Program-made: the position numbers and the translations under genes
The notes under the pieces: generated by a model
Seen by the model: the letters and a program-made list of their open reading frames with translations, nothing else
Told to the model about the DNA's origin: nothing
The model's database searches: none
Shown here: piece after piece, positions 45,855-58,512 of the stretch
How positions within the stretch are numbered: position 1 is the stretch's first letter
How the letters are laid out: every line of letters begins with the position of its first letter
Assembly: GCA_031216445.1 (NCBI GenBank)
Contig: CM062197.1
Coordinates: forward strand, 26,438,001-26,502,000
Direction: 5' to 3'
Length of the DNA: 64,000 nt
From: Lateolabrax maculatus
Taxonomy: Eukaryota > Chordata > Actinopteri > Acropomatiformes > Lateolabracidae

Positions 45855-46712
45855 ATGTATGATGAGACTCAGCAACATACTGACTACAAAGAATGCTGGA
45901 CAGAGTTGATTACAGGCAAAATATTATCTGTAATATGTCAAGACCTGTATGTTGGACCACAAGGACCAGCAGCAGCAGTTACTCTACCACCAGAACTACG
46001 TCCCTGGTTTCAAGTCACCAGCTCCGTCCCACATGTTACACTCCTGATAGCTAATGGACATGAATCACGTGACCTAGGACCGATGGTGAAGGCAGCACTA
46101 CAAGTGACTGTATGGAAACCAACTCAGAACACGCATGTGCAGTCATCCTCCGATGGACAATATGTGAAAATATTTCTGCGAGCATATGACAAAGGAACAA
46201 GAGCCCAAGTGCTACTAAGTCAGAGATTCCCTACTCAACTGCCACTCTCAGAAGAACATAGTGTGCTACTACATCAGATACCACATGAGTTATGGTCACA
46301 TCATAAAACAGATGTAGGGCTAGTTAGGTCAGCACAGCCAGTTCACATCAAAGCAAAAGAGGGCATTGTGTTGCCATACCAAAAACAATATCCCATGAAA
46401 CCACACCAAATAGCAGGTATAAGACCCACCATCAAGGGCTTGGTAGCAGCAGGTGTGTTAAAACCAACAAAAAGTCTGTGTAATACACCAACTTGTCCAA
46501 TAAAACAAAATAAACTCTAGTGACTATCGATTGGTGCATGATTTGTGCGCCATTAATTCCACTGTAGATGCAGAAGTACCTGTGGTTCCAGACCCACATA
46601 CTTTGCTTTCTAATATCCCACATGACGCCTGTTGGTACACAGCATTTGTTAGTGTGCCATTACACCCAGATTCACAGTATCTGTTTGCTTTTACATATCA
46701 AGGACAGCAGTA
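45855..46712 (+). mobile_element. ERV pro/pol linker and RT N-terminal half, long spacer 2
   Basis: It has the same two frames (45855-46520, then 46531 onward) and the same TAG and frame change as spacer 1. It ends at the AGTA (46709-46712) that precedes the left transposon terminus. Confidence 0.75.
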
Positions 46713-46897
46713 CACTGTAAATGCAAACATGGTATTTAATTAAAAATAGTAAATTGACTTAAATCATTTTTTATCAAATTGCTATTAACACTCACTTTTA
46801 GTAAGTTACTTGTAATTTGTGGTTGAAAAATCTCACCAGCTCAGTCTACTTGAACTGGATTAATTTAGAAAAAGTATGTTTTCGATAATTGTGCTTT

Positions 46898-47206
46898 TAC
46901 AAGTACATTTACTCAATACTGCACTTAAGTACAAAGTACTTTAAGTACTTTACTTTTTTTTTCATATTACTGTCTACTTTTACTCCACTACATTTCAGAG
47001 GGAAATATTGTACTTTTTACATCACTGCATATGTAATAATACATACGCGATATATAATAATAATCAGTAGTATGCTACTTTTAATTTTAATATTTTAAGT
47101 ATTTCTTTTTGTGGTTATATGTTTTTTACTTAATTGAAATTTTCACTGCAGGAGCTGTATTGTAACGGAGTGGTATTAGTACTTTTGCTTCGATTTGAAA
47201 ACTTCG
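46898..47206. mobile_element. Fish hAT-type MITE, long spacer 2
   Basis: Same block as 6715-7038. About 13 bases near its right end are missing compared with the first copy (near 47165). Confidence 0.5.
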
Positions 47207-47209
47207 CCG

Positions 47210-47375
47210 GCTTTTTTTTTTTTTTCCCGACCTGTGGGCATGCGCAACTCCGTCCTCTCTACGCCTGACGGTATGTCAACAACACACCCGCAACGGACGA
47301 GGAGCTGGATCTAATCCCTGCAACAGCACTCGTTAAGGTTATTTTCAGCATTCTTGTGCTTGGCACACTCATTTG
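47210..47375 (+). promoter_or_regulatory. Candidate CpG promoter and first exon, unit 7
   Basis: It has the NRF1-like GCATGCGCA at 47238-47246 and a consensus donor at 47376. One C to T change and the shifted upstream spacing are the main differences from unit 1. Confidence 0.5.
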
Positions 47376-47895
47376 GTGAGTAATATTTTACCCTTGTTTA
47401 GACCGTTTTCTTTCTGTAAGTAAGCGCCATATTTTTCGTGCTTGCTAGTAATGATGTGTGTTGTAATGTCGGCTAACGCTGCCTCAGAGCTATATAGCTC
47501 TGAGCTAGCTGAACTATATTATGGACATAACGTGTCTTACTTTTGTCACGTTAAAGTTGAGGAGAAACTTTAGTGTAGCGGTCGCGGGCGTGCTCGTCAC
47601 GTGCACGCGCACACCCGCTGTCGGAGTTGATTTTTTTTTCTGAGGCCAGTCATCTATGAGTACTCACTCACGATGAGAGACTGATCCCGGCGGTTTGTGA
47701 GTTTCCATGAGCAGGAGGGCATTCACATGGCAGAACATCAGAACAAGTCTGGATGTATCATTTTATTTTACGCTCGGCTGTTAAGTTAGGACTATGCTAA
47801 CTTAATGTTATTTTATTTAACCCTCCTCACTTAACACTAGTCATATTTGTAGCTGTGTCGTTTCCATGGTTACCACGTTTAGCGCGCCCAATGAG

Positions 47896-48019
47896 CCGGT
47901 CACCCGCTCCACTCAGTGTGATCATTCTGCAGGATCAATGAACTGTCAGCGTGTTTAATCAATCATAACTCTGAATACTAAACTGATTTTCACGGGATTG
48001 TTTAATGCAAACGTCACAC

Positions 48020-48068
<49 letters not shown>

Positions 48069-48547
48069 TATATAGGGAGAGAGAGATAGATAGATAGATA
48101 TAGATTTTCATTTTTTTTGATATATATGTAGATATACATATTCATTTTTTCTGAGATCTAACTTCTGTCTATTGTGTTTTATCTTATATTGATGTATAAT
48201 GTTGTATTGTTTCTTCATTTTTCAACTTATTAAAATAGCTGAGTAGTACACAATCTGCTTCTGCTTCTCTATCATATATTAGTGTTTTTATATATATGTG
48301 TGTGTGTGTGTATTATATTATATCATACATAGCATATATCACATACCAGAATATTCTATTACCGTTATGCCTATTATGTATATTAAAATACGCCGAATCA
48401 TGTGTCCGGTATCATGCCTACATGTATGACGTTTGCAGAAAAAAATCCCGTGAAAATCAGTTTAGTATTCAGAGTTATGATTAATTAAATGCATTGACAC
48501 TTCATTGTACCTGCAGACAGATTACACTGAGTGGAGCGGGTGACCGG
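47896..48547. repeat. Long inverted repeat in intron 1, long spacer 2
   Basis: It has the same arms as 7727-8223. The loop has a perfect TA run (about 48019-48063), and about 140 bases (roughly 48118-48260) are present that are absent from spacer 1. The total length is 652 bases. Confidence 0.75.
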
Positions 48548-48550
48548 TCC

Positions 48551-48561
48551 AAGATGGCGGC
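48551..48561 (+). promoter_or_regulatory. YY1-type element AAGATGGCGGC, unit 7
   Basis: Identical to the site at 8227-8237, just outside the right arm of the inverted repeat. Confidence 0.45.
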
Positions 48562-48945
48562 CCCACGTCTCGTCAGCGCCAATAGGCAGTAGCGGTCGAT
48601 GCGGCGTCTACTCTTAATATGTCTATGCCGCACACTGTTTACTTGCGCAGTGCTTGTCTGATCACACGAGGAGCGCAGTGAGAGCCCGCAGATCAGATTT
48701 GGGACAGACAAAAGGGTCTCACTGTCTGTCTTTTTATCATAGCCTGTTACCATTGCTGGCATACTCAGTGGCCTAAGTTATTCTTTAAGGTTATGTTGTC
48801 TAGAATATGTACATTACAATACTGTCTTTGTGGGTAATAGGCCTATGTTACAGTTTTCACTTGTACTGGAAACAAGATGTTTATGAGTTGTGGTGAGCTT
48901 TGGTTGTGTTAAATTGTTGTATTCTTCTTAACTGTCCCCTTCCAG

Positions 48946-48992
48946 GCTCAGGCAGATGGTGATCAATCCACAGTTCCCTTGATACCACATAA
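48946..48992 (+). other. Predicted short second exon, unit 7
   Basis: 47 bases, identical splice sites to the exon at 8622-8668. Confidence 0.5.
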
Positions 48993-49243
48993 GTGAGTCA
49001 TTTACCATTTACCTTTTGTACTGCTGTGTTCATTTGGTAGCTGTTCTTGTCTTAAAGAAGTGAAATGATTAAAAGCTTGATAATTAGATAGATTTTTGCA
49101 AGGATTTAGTTTTTTTCTGTTGCTCTGGTATTTCAAGTCTGATACTGCATGTTAGTGTTTTTGTTTTTTGTTTCTATTTTGCCGGGCTTGATGCTAAAAT
49201 GATCTTTTCTTTTCAGATTTTTCAAGAAGACAAAAAACTTCCT

Positions 49244-49975
49244 ATGCAGTGGTTGTGTAAGTACTGCACATTTTGTGCTGAAAAGAGGTGCTTCTTACTT
49301 AAGCATTACCGCTTAAAACACGGGTGCCACACTCGAATATCACCACTACCGTGCCTTTATAAGGAGTGCCTGTGCACATTTAAATCTTTCAATGCACTCA
49401 AAGTCCACTTATCAACATGGCACACTCAAAAGGACCTGGGGAACGTGGGTGAAACTGCTTTCCATTGTCAGCTGTGTGACTTTGTGGAGCCTTGCACTGG
49501 AGCTGACTTTTTTACCCATTTACGAAGACATTTGAAGCTGAAGCAAAAGGTTTCCTGTCCATATCAAGGCTGTAGCTTTCAGAGCAATGTTTATTCAACC
49601 TTTAATGCACATAAAAGCAAAGAACATCAAGACCACAATAAGATGGCATTCAAACCTGAAATTGTGTCACATAATGTACTTGAGGTACCTCCACCTAATA
49701 TAAATATTCAACCTGAGGATAGTGCCCCTGAAACTGATCAGGTTGAGTTTGAGGTTACTGAGCTCAATGAAGATGTGGGAGACTTGGAGAGTCAGTTGGA
49801 ACATAATGTAGCTGCTGTTTTTCTGAAAATGTCATCGATTCTTAACATCTCTGAAAATGCCCTGCAAGAAGTTATAGAGCAGATCAACCAAATTTATGTG
49901 CTTTCACAGCCATTGTTACATACCTCGGTTGGAAAAATACTAAATCAACATTGTGGAGATGTTGAGGACTCTTAA
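49244..49975 (+). CDS. C2H2 zinc-finger ORF, unit 7
   Basis: 243 residues, same protein as unit 1. With unit 1 it is the only copy that keeps promoter, exon 1 and exon 2, so it is one of two plausible sources of transcript in the window. Confidence 0.7.
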   Translation: MQWLCKYCTFCAEKRCFLLKHYRLKHGCHTRISPLPCLYKECLCTFKSFNALKVHLSTWHTQKDLGNVGETAFHCQLCDFVEPCTGADFFTHLRRHLKLKQKVSCPYQGCSFQSNVYSTFNAHKSKEHQDHNKMAFKPEIVSHNVLEVPPPNINIQPEDSAPETDQVEFEVTELNEDVGDLESQLEHNVAAVFLKMSSILNISENALQEVIEQINQIYVLSQPLLHTSVGKILNQHCGDVEDS

Positions 49976-52742
49976 GTGAGTGAGATAGCTAAAGTATTTA
50001 CTGAGAATAATGTATTCCTGAAATTCACTTCTACTAGGGGGTCATTGTCAACCACTAGCAAGCGAACATCATACATTTGAAAAGAATTCTCAGTGGTGAC
50101 GCCTATTGAGTTTGTCCTAAAAAATGACAGGCAGACAGTTGTGTATATCCCCATACTAAAAATGCTGCAGACATTACTAAACAATGGAGAAATTTTAGAT
50201 AAGGCCATGTCATCTGAGACAAATTTGTCACAAGGATACAGATCTCACAGGGATGGTTACCGGTTTAAAGACAATTCTCTCTTGACAGAGGAAGAATTCA
50301 GGATTGCTCTTTTCTTGTACATAGATGATTTTGAGGTGGCTAAGCCCTTGGGAACCTCCAGAAAGAAACACAAGCTGCCATCTACTGGGTACTTGGAAAT
50401 CTACACCCTAAATATCGCTCCTCTCTTCATTCCATTCAGCTTGCTCTACTCATCATCGCTGAAGATGATATCAGGAAGTTGACTTTAAATGAGAGACCAC
50501 AGTCTATTGAAGAATTAAAAGTGCAACTGGTAGATAAACTGTCACTGCAGTATGACTTTAAACTGCAGTATGAAGATCAAGACTTCCATAATGCCCTCTG
50601 CAATTTGACTGAAATAACTGATTTACCTGAAAGAGCTACGCTCAAAATCATCCCTCTTGTGACTCTCCATTTAACCGCATTGTCATCACCCACCACAACA
50701 TCAGACACTGAGTGCAGCACAGCAGACACTGAGATCCTGTCGACAGGAAGAGCATCACCATCGCTAAGACAACAGTGGCCAGATTTCTTTGACATACCCA
50801 ATTTCTCAGTTGATGTTGACTATAGACTCAGACAGGCAGATCTTGCCTTTATGAAGGATGGAACACGTATGACTCTACCACGAGATATGAAGCATGACAT
50901 ACTAGAAAAGCTTGCTGAGACGATGTACAGTTTCAAGGCTTACCCTAAAGATGATGACTTCAGCAGTGTTGCAAAAGCACTAATTAGCAAACACCCCTGC
51001 CTCACTGAGCCTGGACCACACAGATGGTATGGCTGGAAAAACAGCCTTAAATTATCGCACAAAGCTTCAAAAAGCTGGATGTGAGGATGTAGCAATCAAT
51101 GGAGGCAAAAGAAGTAAAGGCAACCCAGAAGGAGAATCCTCAAGCAAGAATATCAAACGGCCAAAAAGAGGTGAAGCAAACTACCTACCTAACTTACCTG
51201 AAGGACATGATGAAACAAGCCTTGAAAATGCCAGAAAGGTTCTCGTGGAAGAAATGAAGAAGAAACAACCCAATGGCACTCTCATCTCACAAATGATGGA
51301 CCAATCATTCCCACTACGCAGACAAGAAATTGTAGAAAAGGAACCTGCTGTACAGAACATTGTTGAACGATGGCCAGCACTCTTCACAGACAGGTAAACT
51401 ATTTTTGTTCTCAACCAATAAAATAATGCCTATCAAAAAGAAATTCAAGGTGTGTGGCTAGAAATCTAAACACACTTGTTGGAATGTTAACACTTCTGCC
51501 ATCTCTCCATCCCTACCCACCCCTCTCTCTACTTTTCAGGTGTTTGCTGAGTTCAACAGAATCGCAAGTAAGAATCTTGAGGGAGACTTCTTTGAGGCTC
51601 TGGACCAGTATACCCCACGTTTCATTGAACTTTTCAAAACAAGAAGGGGAACTGTTGGCCAGAAGCTCAGTGAGCTGATGCAGCACATGAGCTGGATGGT
51701 TAGTAGGTTAATTTTGCTTTTGATCTGTGTGATAGTTCATCAATCAAGTTCTAAATGAGATGATCCAGCCCAACCTATTCTATTTCCTGTCTGACTTGTG
51801 CTTGTGCCTTGCAAATTACTCTGTTAACTGGTCTTTTCTCTCTCTGTGTATCATTAGACACCAGACGTGACAGTACTTCGCTCTGTTGTCCTCAAAGGCA
51901 TTCCTATTTTACTTGGTGACGACTCCAGTGAATTCTTCAAGACATGCTCTGTAAGTACTTGCACATAAGAAAAAGTTTGGTCTGCATTAAAATAGAACTA
52001 TATCTGTGCTGACATAGAAGATGTAATTTTATCTGCACAATATACAATATACATTTTGTACAGTGATTGATGTATTTTGTATGGCAATTCCTCCACAGCT
52101 AATCTGAGAGGTATTTAAACAGCCAGTAAATAAAAATGAAATTTGCCACATAAACGTTGTACACATTAATTAATTGTAAATCTAAGGAGCAGGAGTCCAG
52201 GCTGAAAAGTCAGTGTCACTGTTTAAGAATATATGGACCTTGTGGACCATAGCTTTAGTTTAATCATACCACATTTATTTTGTTGGTTATATTGTAACAA
52301 TCCAGTGTGAACACATATTTAAAACCATATTCCCTAGCAAATGCTTTCAACATTAAAAATGAATGTTTAGAAGAGCATAAATTGCCATGCTGAAGAATGT
52401 GTGTGTGTGTCTTTGTAGGGTACAGCGAGAGACGAGGCCTTAGAATGCACTGTCGGTGTGCTGACAGTTGTCAGTGAAGATAATCCTCATGAGGGTCCAA
52501 GTTCAGTAGACCTCCAGCCCATCTCCACTGCCATCATTCTGGAGGGAGGTATCATCATGGATCATATAAAAAAACTTGCCTCAGGCAGTTTGTCTGTTAT
52601 TTGGGCTCACATATGCTTTGCATTTGGATTACCCAAAATGCATGGCAAATACACTCAACTTCATTCAGACTGTGATGCTTGGACTGGGAAAGAAAACCTC
52701 CCACCAAAACTGTTAACTTTGAAGAACAGTCTACTGGGTTAG
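49976..52742 (+). pseudogene. Transposase-like tail and SAMD3-like pseudogene, unit 7
   Basis: Exons end at 51393, then 51540-51698, 51858-51950 and 52419-52742. The exon 4 donor is GTTAGT (51699), as in unit 5. A Tyr to His change lies in the C-terminal block (IWAHICF). It carries the same stops and frameshifts as all copies. Confidence 0.68.
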
Positions 52743-54093
52743 ACCAGTAAAGAGCCATCAGCTGTCAGATAGCACTTTGTAAATTATGCAGCAGTTAATG
52801 TTCTCCTGTTATCAGAGAAAGTTTTATGCTTTCATGCAACTGAGCTGGCTTGTTTATGATCTCAAAAAAAAAAAAATTCTATTAAAGTGTACCATGTTAT
52901 GCTAGTATGCTAATGGTGGAAATAGCGCCACCTTGTGTTGCAAAGAGTTGTTAGATAATGTTGTCAGAAAGGAACCTAGCAAGGTTGACCTGTTTACATT
53001 TGTGTTTTGGGAAAACTTTTAATTATAGTAGTTATAATGTAGTACAAATACAAAACCCAAGGAGTGATGTTTTTCTGTGTTGGTTTAAACCTTGGACTGA
53101 TGCTCGCTTTGGGACACAAAAGCATTTGTTGTACTTTCAGTTTTGATCAGAAATGCAATGATTTTGCATGCACTGAAGTCCTGTAATTATCAGGTGTTTA
53201 CCTGTTTAATATTGTGAGACTGTTACATGCATAGAATTAGCTCACAAAAATGTGGTTTTATTTTTGCCATGTCCATGTCATGTTCTACAGTCAAATCAAA
53301 CCACAAGTTTGTTGTTTAGCTGCTGTTTTGTACTTGAATGTACAAGAAAGTGATACTTGGGAACAGAACACTTGAGGCTGAATAATAGATTTAATGCATA
53401 TTGTTATTACAATAGCCTAACAGACATAGATCACACTATGAGCAATTTTACAACTAGCTTTAAAATACATTAAATATGACAAGAGGATAGAGAACAGTAA
53501 TTTTATTGTTTATTGTAAGGTTATTACATGAGTGATAAAACACACATTTTATATTGGAGAATTGGAATCAAAAGTAACAATAGCGAACATTTATTGTTCA
53601 GCCTAGATCTGTCAGTGATGCAATTATTTTTTTAATAAATGTTGTAATGCAGCTGAACAAACCCAGTGAGTGTTCTTTTAAAGTATATGTTTGTGGTGTT
53701 TTTCCCTTTATTAGGTAATAACAGCTAAAATAGATAAGAAATGGGAGAAGGACAAGGACCCATTCAAGGAAATTGGTTTGTTTAATTTAACTGAACTGAA
53801 ATGAACTGAAAAAAAATGAGTGAGTAGTAAGTAGTAGGTATCATAATTCTAAGTGGGGTTAAATTTGTATCAAGCAGTCCACACAAAATGAAAAAATTAA
53901 GTTAACACTAAGCATGGCTATTAAGTTACATGAACTTTTTTTTTTTTTTTTTTAGTTGTACTACTTGATTTGGTACTGCACACTTAAAATAAACAAGCTT
54001 TTCTAACTCACTATTCTTAAGATTAATTTGCTTAATTTGCAACGAGTTTGCATACTTTTTTTAAGTAAGGTCAACTAATTAGATTTTACAGTG

Positions 54094-54966
54094 AGTATAC
54101 GTACACACGTCTCCCGCAGAGCTATGTTGAAAGTCCCTCAATATTCAGTCGAGTATTGGCTAATGACCTGCAACACCTAGACGTGTCCAGTACAGTACTA
54201 CAATATGTAGATGATCTCTTGATATGTAGCACCTCCAAAGCTCAATGTGCACAAGACTCAGTCTCAGCCCTGATGGCTTTAGAAAAGGGGGCTCACAAGG
54301 TGAGTAAAAATAAATTACAGTTTTGCCAGACACAGGTTGAATACTTAGGTAGACAACTCTGTGGCACTAAATGAGCTATAGTGCCCTCACAAATTGAGGC
54401 AGTATCGAAAGCTCCCAAACCACAAACGGTGAGACACATGTCGTCATTTCTGCCATCTCAGCTTTACTAGAAGCCATACACCATCCAAAAGTGTTAGCCA
54501 TCATTAAATGCGTAGCTCATCAAAAAACGAATTCCCTGATAGCTAAAGGCAACAACTTAGCAGATGAAGCCGCAAAACGCATAGCTACACCCACCTGTAT
54601 AGGACCACTGCTAGTAGCTGGAGATTGTGAACCACTGACAAACTTATATATATATGATATATATATATATATATATATATGAGCTATATATATGTGCTGC
54701 TATGTAATAGCAGCACAACATCAGGCAAGTCCATATGCACATTCTGTATGGGCAAAAAGGGGGGCAAGTATAATCACTGAAGAAGGTCCATCACATGGGC
54801 TATGGCGAAGTGCACATGGACATATTGTCCTCCCAACATCTTTGGTACAGGTTGCTACACGTAGTGCGCATGGTCAGGACCATTGCACAAGTGGGGAGGT
54901 GTTGAGACGCCTTCAAGCAGTCTGGTGGTCACCATTTTTCCGACCTGCGTTTGTAGCTGAGACAAT
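54094..54966 (+). mobile_element. ERV pol fragment, short spacer after unit 7
   Basis: RT palm with YVDD, RNase H tail, the shortest (TA)n (54645-54680) and integrase N-domain. Confidence 0.8.
54645..54680. repeat. (TA)n microsatellite, unit 7 (shortest copy)
   Basis: About 36 bases of TA with the fixed GA interruption. Confidence 0.95.
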
Positions 54967-55113
54967 TTTGCAAGGAAGGTTTTTTTCTGTTGCTCTGGTA
55001 TTTCAAGTCTGATACTGCATGTTAGTCTTTTTGTTTTTTGTTTCTATTTTGCCGGGCTTGATGCTAAAATGATCTTTTCTTTTCAGATTTTTCAAGAAGA
55101 CAAAAAACTTCCT

Positions 55114-55845
55114 ATGCAGTGGTTGTGTAAGTACTGCACATTTTGTGCTGAAAAGAGGTGCTTCTTACTTAAGCATTACCGCTTAAAACACGGGTGCCAC
55201 ACTCGAATATCACCACTACCGTGCCTTTATAAGGAGTGCCTGTGCACATTTAAATCTTTCAATGCACTCAAAGTCCACTTATCAACATGGCACACTCAAA
55301 AGGACCTGGGGAACGTGGGTGAAACTGCTTTCCATTGTCAGCTGTGTGACTTTGTGGAGCCTTGCACTGGAGCTGACTTTTTTACCCATTTACGAAGACA
55401 TTTGAAGCTGAAGCAAAAGGTTTCCTGTCCATATCAAGGCTGTAGCTTTCAGAGCAATGTTTATTCAACCTTTAATGCACATAAAAGCAAAGAACATCAA
55501 GACCACAATAAGATGGCATTCAAACCTGAAATTGTGTCACATAATGTACTTGAGGTACCTCCACCTAATATAAATATTCAACCTGAGGATAGTGCCCCTG
55601 AAACTGATCAGGTTGAGTTTGAGGTTACTGAGCTCAATGAAGATGTGGGAGACTTGGAGAGTCAGTTGGAACATAATGTAGCTGCTGTTTTTCTGAAAAT
55701 GTCATCGATTCTTAACATCTCTGAAAATGCCCTGCAAGAAGTTATAGAGCAGATCAACCAAATTTATGTGCTTTCACAGCCATTGTTACATACCTCGGTT
55801 GGAAAAATACTAAATCAACATTGTGGAGATGTTGAGGACTCTTAA
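55114..55845 (+). CDS. C2H2 zinc-finger ORF, unit 8
   Basis: 243 residues, fingers as in unit 1. A G to C change in the upstream intron (GTTAGTCTTTTT) is unique to this copy. Confidence 0.65.
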   Translation: MQWLCKYCTFCAEKRCFLLKHYRLKHGCHTRISPLPCLYKECLCTFKSFNALKVHLSTWHTQKDLGNVGETAFHCQLCDFVEPCTGADFFTHLRRHLKLKQKVSCPYQGCSFQSNVYSTFNAHKSKEHQDHNKMAFKPEIVSHNVLEVPPPNINIQPEDSAPETDQVEFEVTELNEDVGDLESQLEHNVAAVFLKMSSILNISENALQEVIEQINQIYVLSQPLLHTSVGKILNQHCGDVEDS

Positions 55846-58512
55846 GTGAGTGAGATAGCTAAAGTATTTACTGAGAATAATGTATTCCTGAAATTCACTT
55901 CTACTAGGGGGTCATTGTCAACCACTAGCAAGCGAACATCATACATTTGAAAAGAATTCTCAGTGGTGACGCCTATTGAGTTTGTCCTAAAAAATGACAG
56001 GCAGACAGTTGTGTATATCCCCATACTAAAAATGCTGCAGACATTACTAAACAATGGAGAAATTTTAGATAAGGCCATGTCATCTGAGACAAATTTGTCA
56101 CAAGGATACAGATCTCACAGGGATGGTTACCGGTTTAAAGACAATTCTCTCTTGACAGAGGAAGAATTCAGGATTGCTCTTTTCTTGTACATAGATGATT
56201 TTGAGGTGGCTAAGCCCTTGGGAACCTCCAGAAAGAAACACAAGCTGCCATCTACTGGGTACTTGGAAATCTACACCCTAAATATCGCTCCTCTCTTCAT
56301 TCCATTCAGCTTGCTCTACTCATCATCGCTGAAGATGATATCAGGAAGTTGACTTTAAATGAGAGACCACAGTCTATTGAAGAATTAAAAGTGCAACTGG
56401 TAGATAAACTGTCACTGCAGTATGACTTTAAACTGCAGTATGAAGATCAAGACTTCCATAATGCCCTCTGCAATTTGACTGAAATAACTGATTTACCTGA
56501 AAGAGCTACGCTCAAAATCATCCCTCTTGTGACTCTCCATTTAACCGCATTGTCATCACCCACCACAACATCAGACACTGAGTGCAGCACAGCAGACACT
56601 GAGATCCTGTCGACAGGAAGAGCATCACCATCGCTAAGACAACAGTGGCCAGATTTCTTTGACATACCCAATTTCTCAGTTGATGTTGACTATAGACTCA
56701 GACAGGCAGATCTTGCCTTTATGAAGGATGGAACACGTATGACTCTACCACGAGATATGAAGCATGACATACTAGAAAAGCTTGCTGAGACGATGTACAG
56801 TTTCAAGGCTTACCCTAAAGATGATGACTTCAGCAGTGTTGTAAAAGCACTAATTAGCAAACACCCCTGCCTCACTGAGCCTGGACCACACAGATGGTAT
56901 GGCTGGAAAAACAGCCTTAAATTATCGCACAAAGCTTCAAAAAGCTGGATGTGAGGATGTAGCAATCAATGGAGGCAAAAGAAGTAAAGGCAACCCAGAA
57001 GGAGAATCCTCAAGCAAGAATATCAAACAGCCAAAAAGAGGTGAAGCAAACTACCTACCTAACTTACCTGAAGGACATGATGAAACAAGCCTTGAAAATG
57101 CCAGAAAGGTTCTCGTGGAAGAAATGAAGAAGAAACAACCCAATGGCACTCTCATCTCACAAATGATGGACCAATCATTCCCACTACGCAGACAAGAAAT
57201 TGTAGAAAAGGAACCTGCTGTACAGAACATTGTTGAACGATGGCCAGCACTCTTCACAGACAGGTAAACTATTTTTGTTCTCAACCAATAAAATAATGTC
57301 TATCAAAAAGAAATTCAAGGTGTGTGGCTAGAAATCCAAACACACTTGTTGGAATGTTAACACTTCTGCCATCTCTCCATCCCTACCCACCCCTCTCTCT
57401 ACTTTTCAGGTGTTTGCTGAGTTCAACAGAATCGCAAGTAAGAATCTTGAGGGAGACTTCTTTGAGGCTCTGGACCAGTATACCCCACGTTTCATTGAAC
57501 TTTTCAAAACAAGAAGGGGAACTGTTGGCCAGAAGCTCAGTGAGCTGATGCAGCACATGAGCTGGATGGTAAGTAGGTTAATTTTGCTTTTGATCTGTGT
57601 GATAGTTCATCAATCAAGTTCTAAATGAGATGATCCAGCCCAACCTATTCTATTTCCTGTCTGACTTGTGCTTGTGCCTTGCAAATTACTCTGTTAACTG
57701 GTCTTTTCTCTCTCTGTGTATCATTAGACACCAGACGTGACAGTACTTCGCTCTGTTGTCCTCAAAGGCATTCCTATTTTACTTGGTGACGACTCCAGTG
57801 AATTCTTCAAGACATGCTCTGTAAGTACTTGCACATAAGAAAAAGTTTGGTCTGCATTAAAATAGAACTATATCTGTGCTGACATAGAAGATGTAATTTT
57901 ATCTGCACAATATACAATTTACATTTTGTACAGTGATTGATGTATTTTGTATGGCAATTCCTCCACAGCTAATCTGAGAGGTATTTAAACAGCCAGTAAA
58001 TAAAAATGAAATTTGCCACATAAACGTTGTACACATTAATTAATTGTAAATCTAAGGAGCAGGAGTCCAGGCTGAAAAGTCAGTGTCACTGTTTAAGAAT
58101 ATATGGACCTTGTGGACCATAGCTTTAGTTTAATCATACCACATTTATTTTGTTGGTTATATTGTAACAATCCAGTATGAACACATATTTAAAACCATAT
58201 TCCCTAGCAAATGCTTTCAACATTAAAAATGAATGTTTAGAAGAGCATAAATTGCCATGCTGAAGAATGTGTGTGTGTGTCTTTGTAGGGTACAGCGAGA
58301 GACGAGGCCCTAGAATGCACATCATCATGGATCATATAAAAAAACTTGCCTCAGGCAGTTTGTCTGTTATTTGGGCTTACATATGCTTTGCATTTGGATT
58401 ACCCAAAATGCATGGCAAATACACTCAACTTCATTCAGACTGTGATGCTTGGACTGGGAAAGAAAACCTCCCACCAAAACTGTTAACTTTGAAGAACAGT
58501 CTACTGGGTTAG
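55846..58512 (+). pseudogene. Transposase-like tail and SAMD3-like pseudogene, unit 8
   Basis: Exons end at 57263, then 57410-57568 and 57728-57820, then a shortened last exon 58289-58512. Exactly 100 bases are missing between 58320 and 58321, equivalent to 906-1005 in unit 0. This is out of frame and removes about 33 residues before the C-terminal block. Val in SSVVKAL and Gln in NIKQPK are shared with unit 3. Confidence 0.68.

Larger units (their letters stand above)
46713..54093 (+). mobile_element. Gene-carrying CMC-like DNA transposon, complete copy (unit 7)
   Basis: The left terminus CACTGTAAA is at 46713-46721 and the right terminus TTTACAGTG at 54085-54093. AGTA lies on both sides (46709-46712 and 54094-54097). 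The length is 7,381 bases. The extra length over unit 1 comes mainly from about 140 bases in the loop of the intron 1 inverted repeat. The 3' non-coding stretch is 52743-54084. Confidence 0.6.
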
